Of a stretch of DNA of 64,000 nucleotides, positions 63,643-64,000 are shown one piece after another. Position numbers and translations under genes: made by a program. The notes beneath the pieces were generated by a model. It saw nothing but the letters and a program-made list of their open reading frames with translations, was not told where the DNA came from and ran no database searches. The first letter of the stretch is position 1, and the number at the start of each line of letters is the position of its first letter. The DNA is from Colwellia hornerae (GTDB lineage Bacteria; Pseudomonadota; Gammaproteobacteria; Enterobacterales; Alteromonadaceae): the NCBI RefSeq assembly GCF_007954355.1, contig NZ_VOLR01000009.1:1-64000 (forward strand), in the 5' to 3' direction.

Positions 63643-64000
63643 TCAATGACCACTGCCACAAGATTGACGTACGACAAGTGTGGTTGCCATCAACTCTGTT
63701 TTTGCTTCTTCGCCGTTCACTAGTGCTAAAAGTTTATCTACTAATAACTCCCCTGCTAACATCGTATCTTGCTTGGCGGTAGTTAAGGTCGGGAAAGTAA
63801 AACTAGCAACCGGAATATCATCAAAACCAAACACGGCTATATCTTCTGGTACGCGCATATTGTGTTCTTGCAAAGCTCGCATTGCACCAACCGCAATTAA
63901 ATCACTGGCCGCCATAATAGCATCAAATTTTTCACCCCCTTTGATAAGATTTAATGCGGCGTTATGGCCAGATTCTTCGGTAGAAATCGCGTCAAATTGA
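63643..64000 (-). CDS. LacI-family transcriptional regulator, C-terminal part (runs off window)
   Basis: The minus-strand frame is open from the window edge; the ATG at 63915 is internal, since the codons upstream (STEESGHNAALNLIKGG and then EKFDAIMAASD) continue the family fold. AVGAMRALQEHNMRVPEDIA and VFGFDDIPVASFTFPTLTT are the hallmark LacI/PurR ligand-domain C-terminal strands. The DNA-binding half lies beyond the edge. It probably controls the sugar transporter. Confidence 0.93.
   Translation of the reverse strand, partial: QFDAISTEESGHNAALNLIKGGEKFDAIMAASDLIAVGAMRALQEHNMRVPEDIAVFGFDDIPVASFTFPTLTTAKQDTMLAGELLVDKLLALVNGEEAKTELMATTLVVRQSCGSGH

Overview
The window looks like chromosomal DNA of an AT-rich marine gammaproteobacterium of the order Alteromonadales, most likely Colwelliaceae (Colwellia or a relative). 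This rests on the gene families and their order: betIBA with a BCCT carrier and a TorF-type porin, selD-mnmH, a sigma-E/ChrR light-stress operon ending in cfa, M16 peptidase pairs, several GGDEF proteins and a PEP-CTERM protein. The species call is inference; no rRNA is present. The only intact RNA gene of a standard class is tRNA-Ser(UGA) near the right end.

Region 1 (1-3.9 kb) is accessory DNA: a short integron-type cassette array with five attC sites (one split by an IS3-family element that runs off the left edge). It carries a secreted protein, an StbDE/RelE-type toxin-antitoxin pair, a GNAT acetyltransferase, a lipoprotein and small proteins. The attC polarity runs on the minus strand, no integrase is visible at the expected end, and the toxin-antitoxin cassette is inverted. 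Region 2 (4.3-8.1 kb) has an orphan PAS histidine kinase, a PepSY-type membrane protein, a small zinc-ribbon membrane protein without a normal start codon, and another acetyltransferase. Region 3 (8.4-16 kb) is choline-to-glycine-betaine metabolism: betI-betB-betA, a short BCCT transporter, a TorF-like porin and a class III aminotransferase, with a perfect palindromic BetI-type operator before betI. Region 4 (16.5-18.6 kb) is selD-mnmH for 2-selenouridine in tRNA.

Region 5 (18.9-31.1 kb) is the main system. An ECF sigma factor and its zinc/cupin anti-sigma factor ChrR head a long minus-strand operon (DUF523/DUF1722 protein, photolyase, NTF2-like protein, SDR, FAD amine oxidase, DUF1365, cyclopropane-fatty-acid synthase). 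Around it lie a LON-domain protein, a TIGR01777 epimerase and a DUF2878/chalcone-isomerase-like/DUF3833 operon. I find the same promoter architecture, TGATC-N16/17-CGTAT or close variants, in front of rpoE, the LON gene, the epimerase and the DUF2878 operon. It also stands in front of two tandem, near-identical, apparently non-coding units of about 120 nt that each end in an intrinsic terminator. Those two units are the best candidate for an undescribed element: twin small RNAs probably controlled by the sigma-E/ChrR photo-oxidative stress response.

Region 6 (31.1-48.2 kb) has a phzF-like gene whose 3' end plus downstream DNA is repeated in tandem about four more times, a two-component-type propeller/GGKEF protein, an active/inactive M16 peptidase pair, a DUF1186/SEC-C protein, a 1350-residue membrane protein, a lipoprotein, a periplasmic-binding-like protein and a 7TM-DISM GGDEF protein. 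Region 7 (48.5-52.2 kb) is scarred by old mobile DNA: a REP-type transposase relic, an isolated attC relic, a decayed parDE pair, then radD, a hexamer microsatellite and a dispersed tRNA-linked repeat. Region 8 (52.6-64 kb) holds a class C-like serine hydrolase, a GGDEF/EAL receptor, a PEP-CTERM protein, a thiopurine methyltransferase, an alpha/beta hydrolase, tRNA 3'-end repeats upstream and downstream of tRNA-Ser, and an MFS sugar transporter convergent with a LacI-family regulator cut by the right edge.
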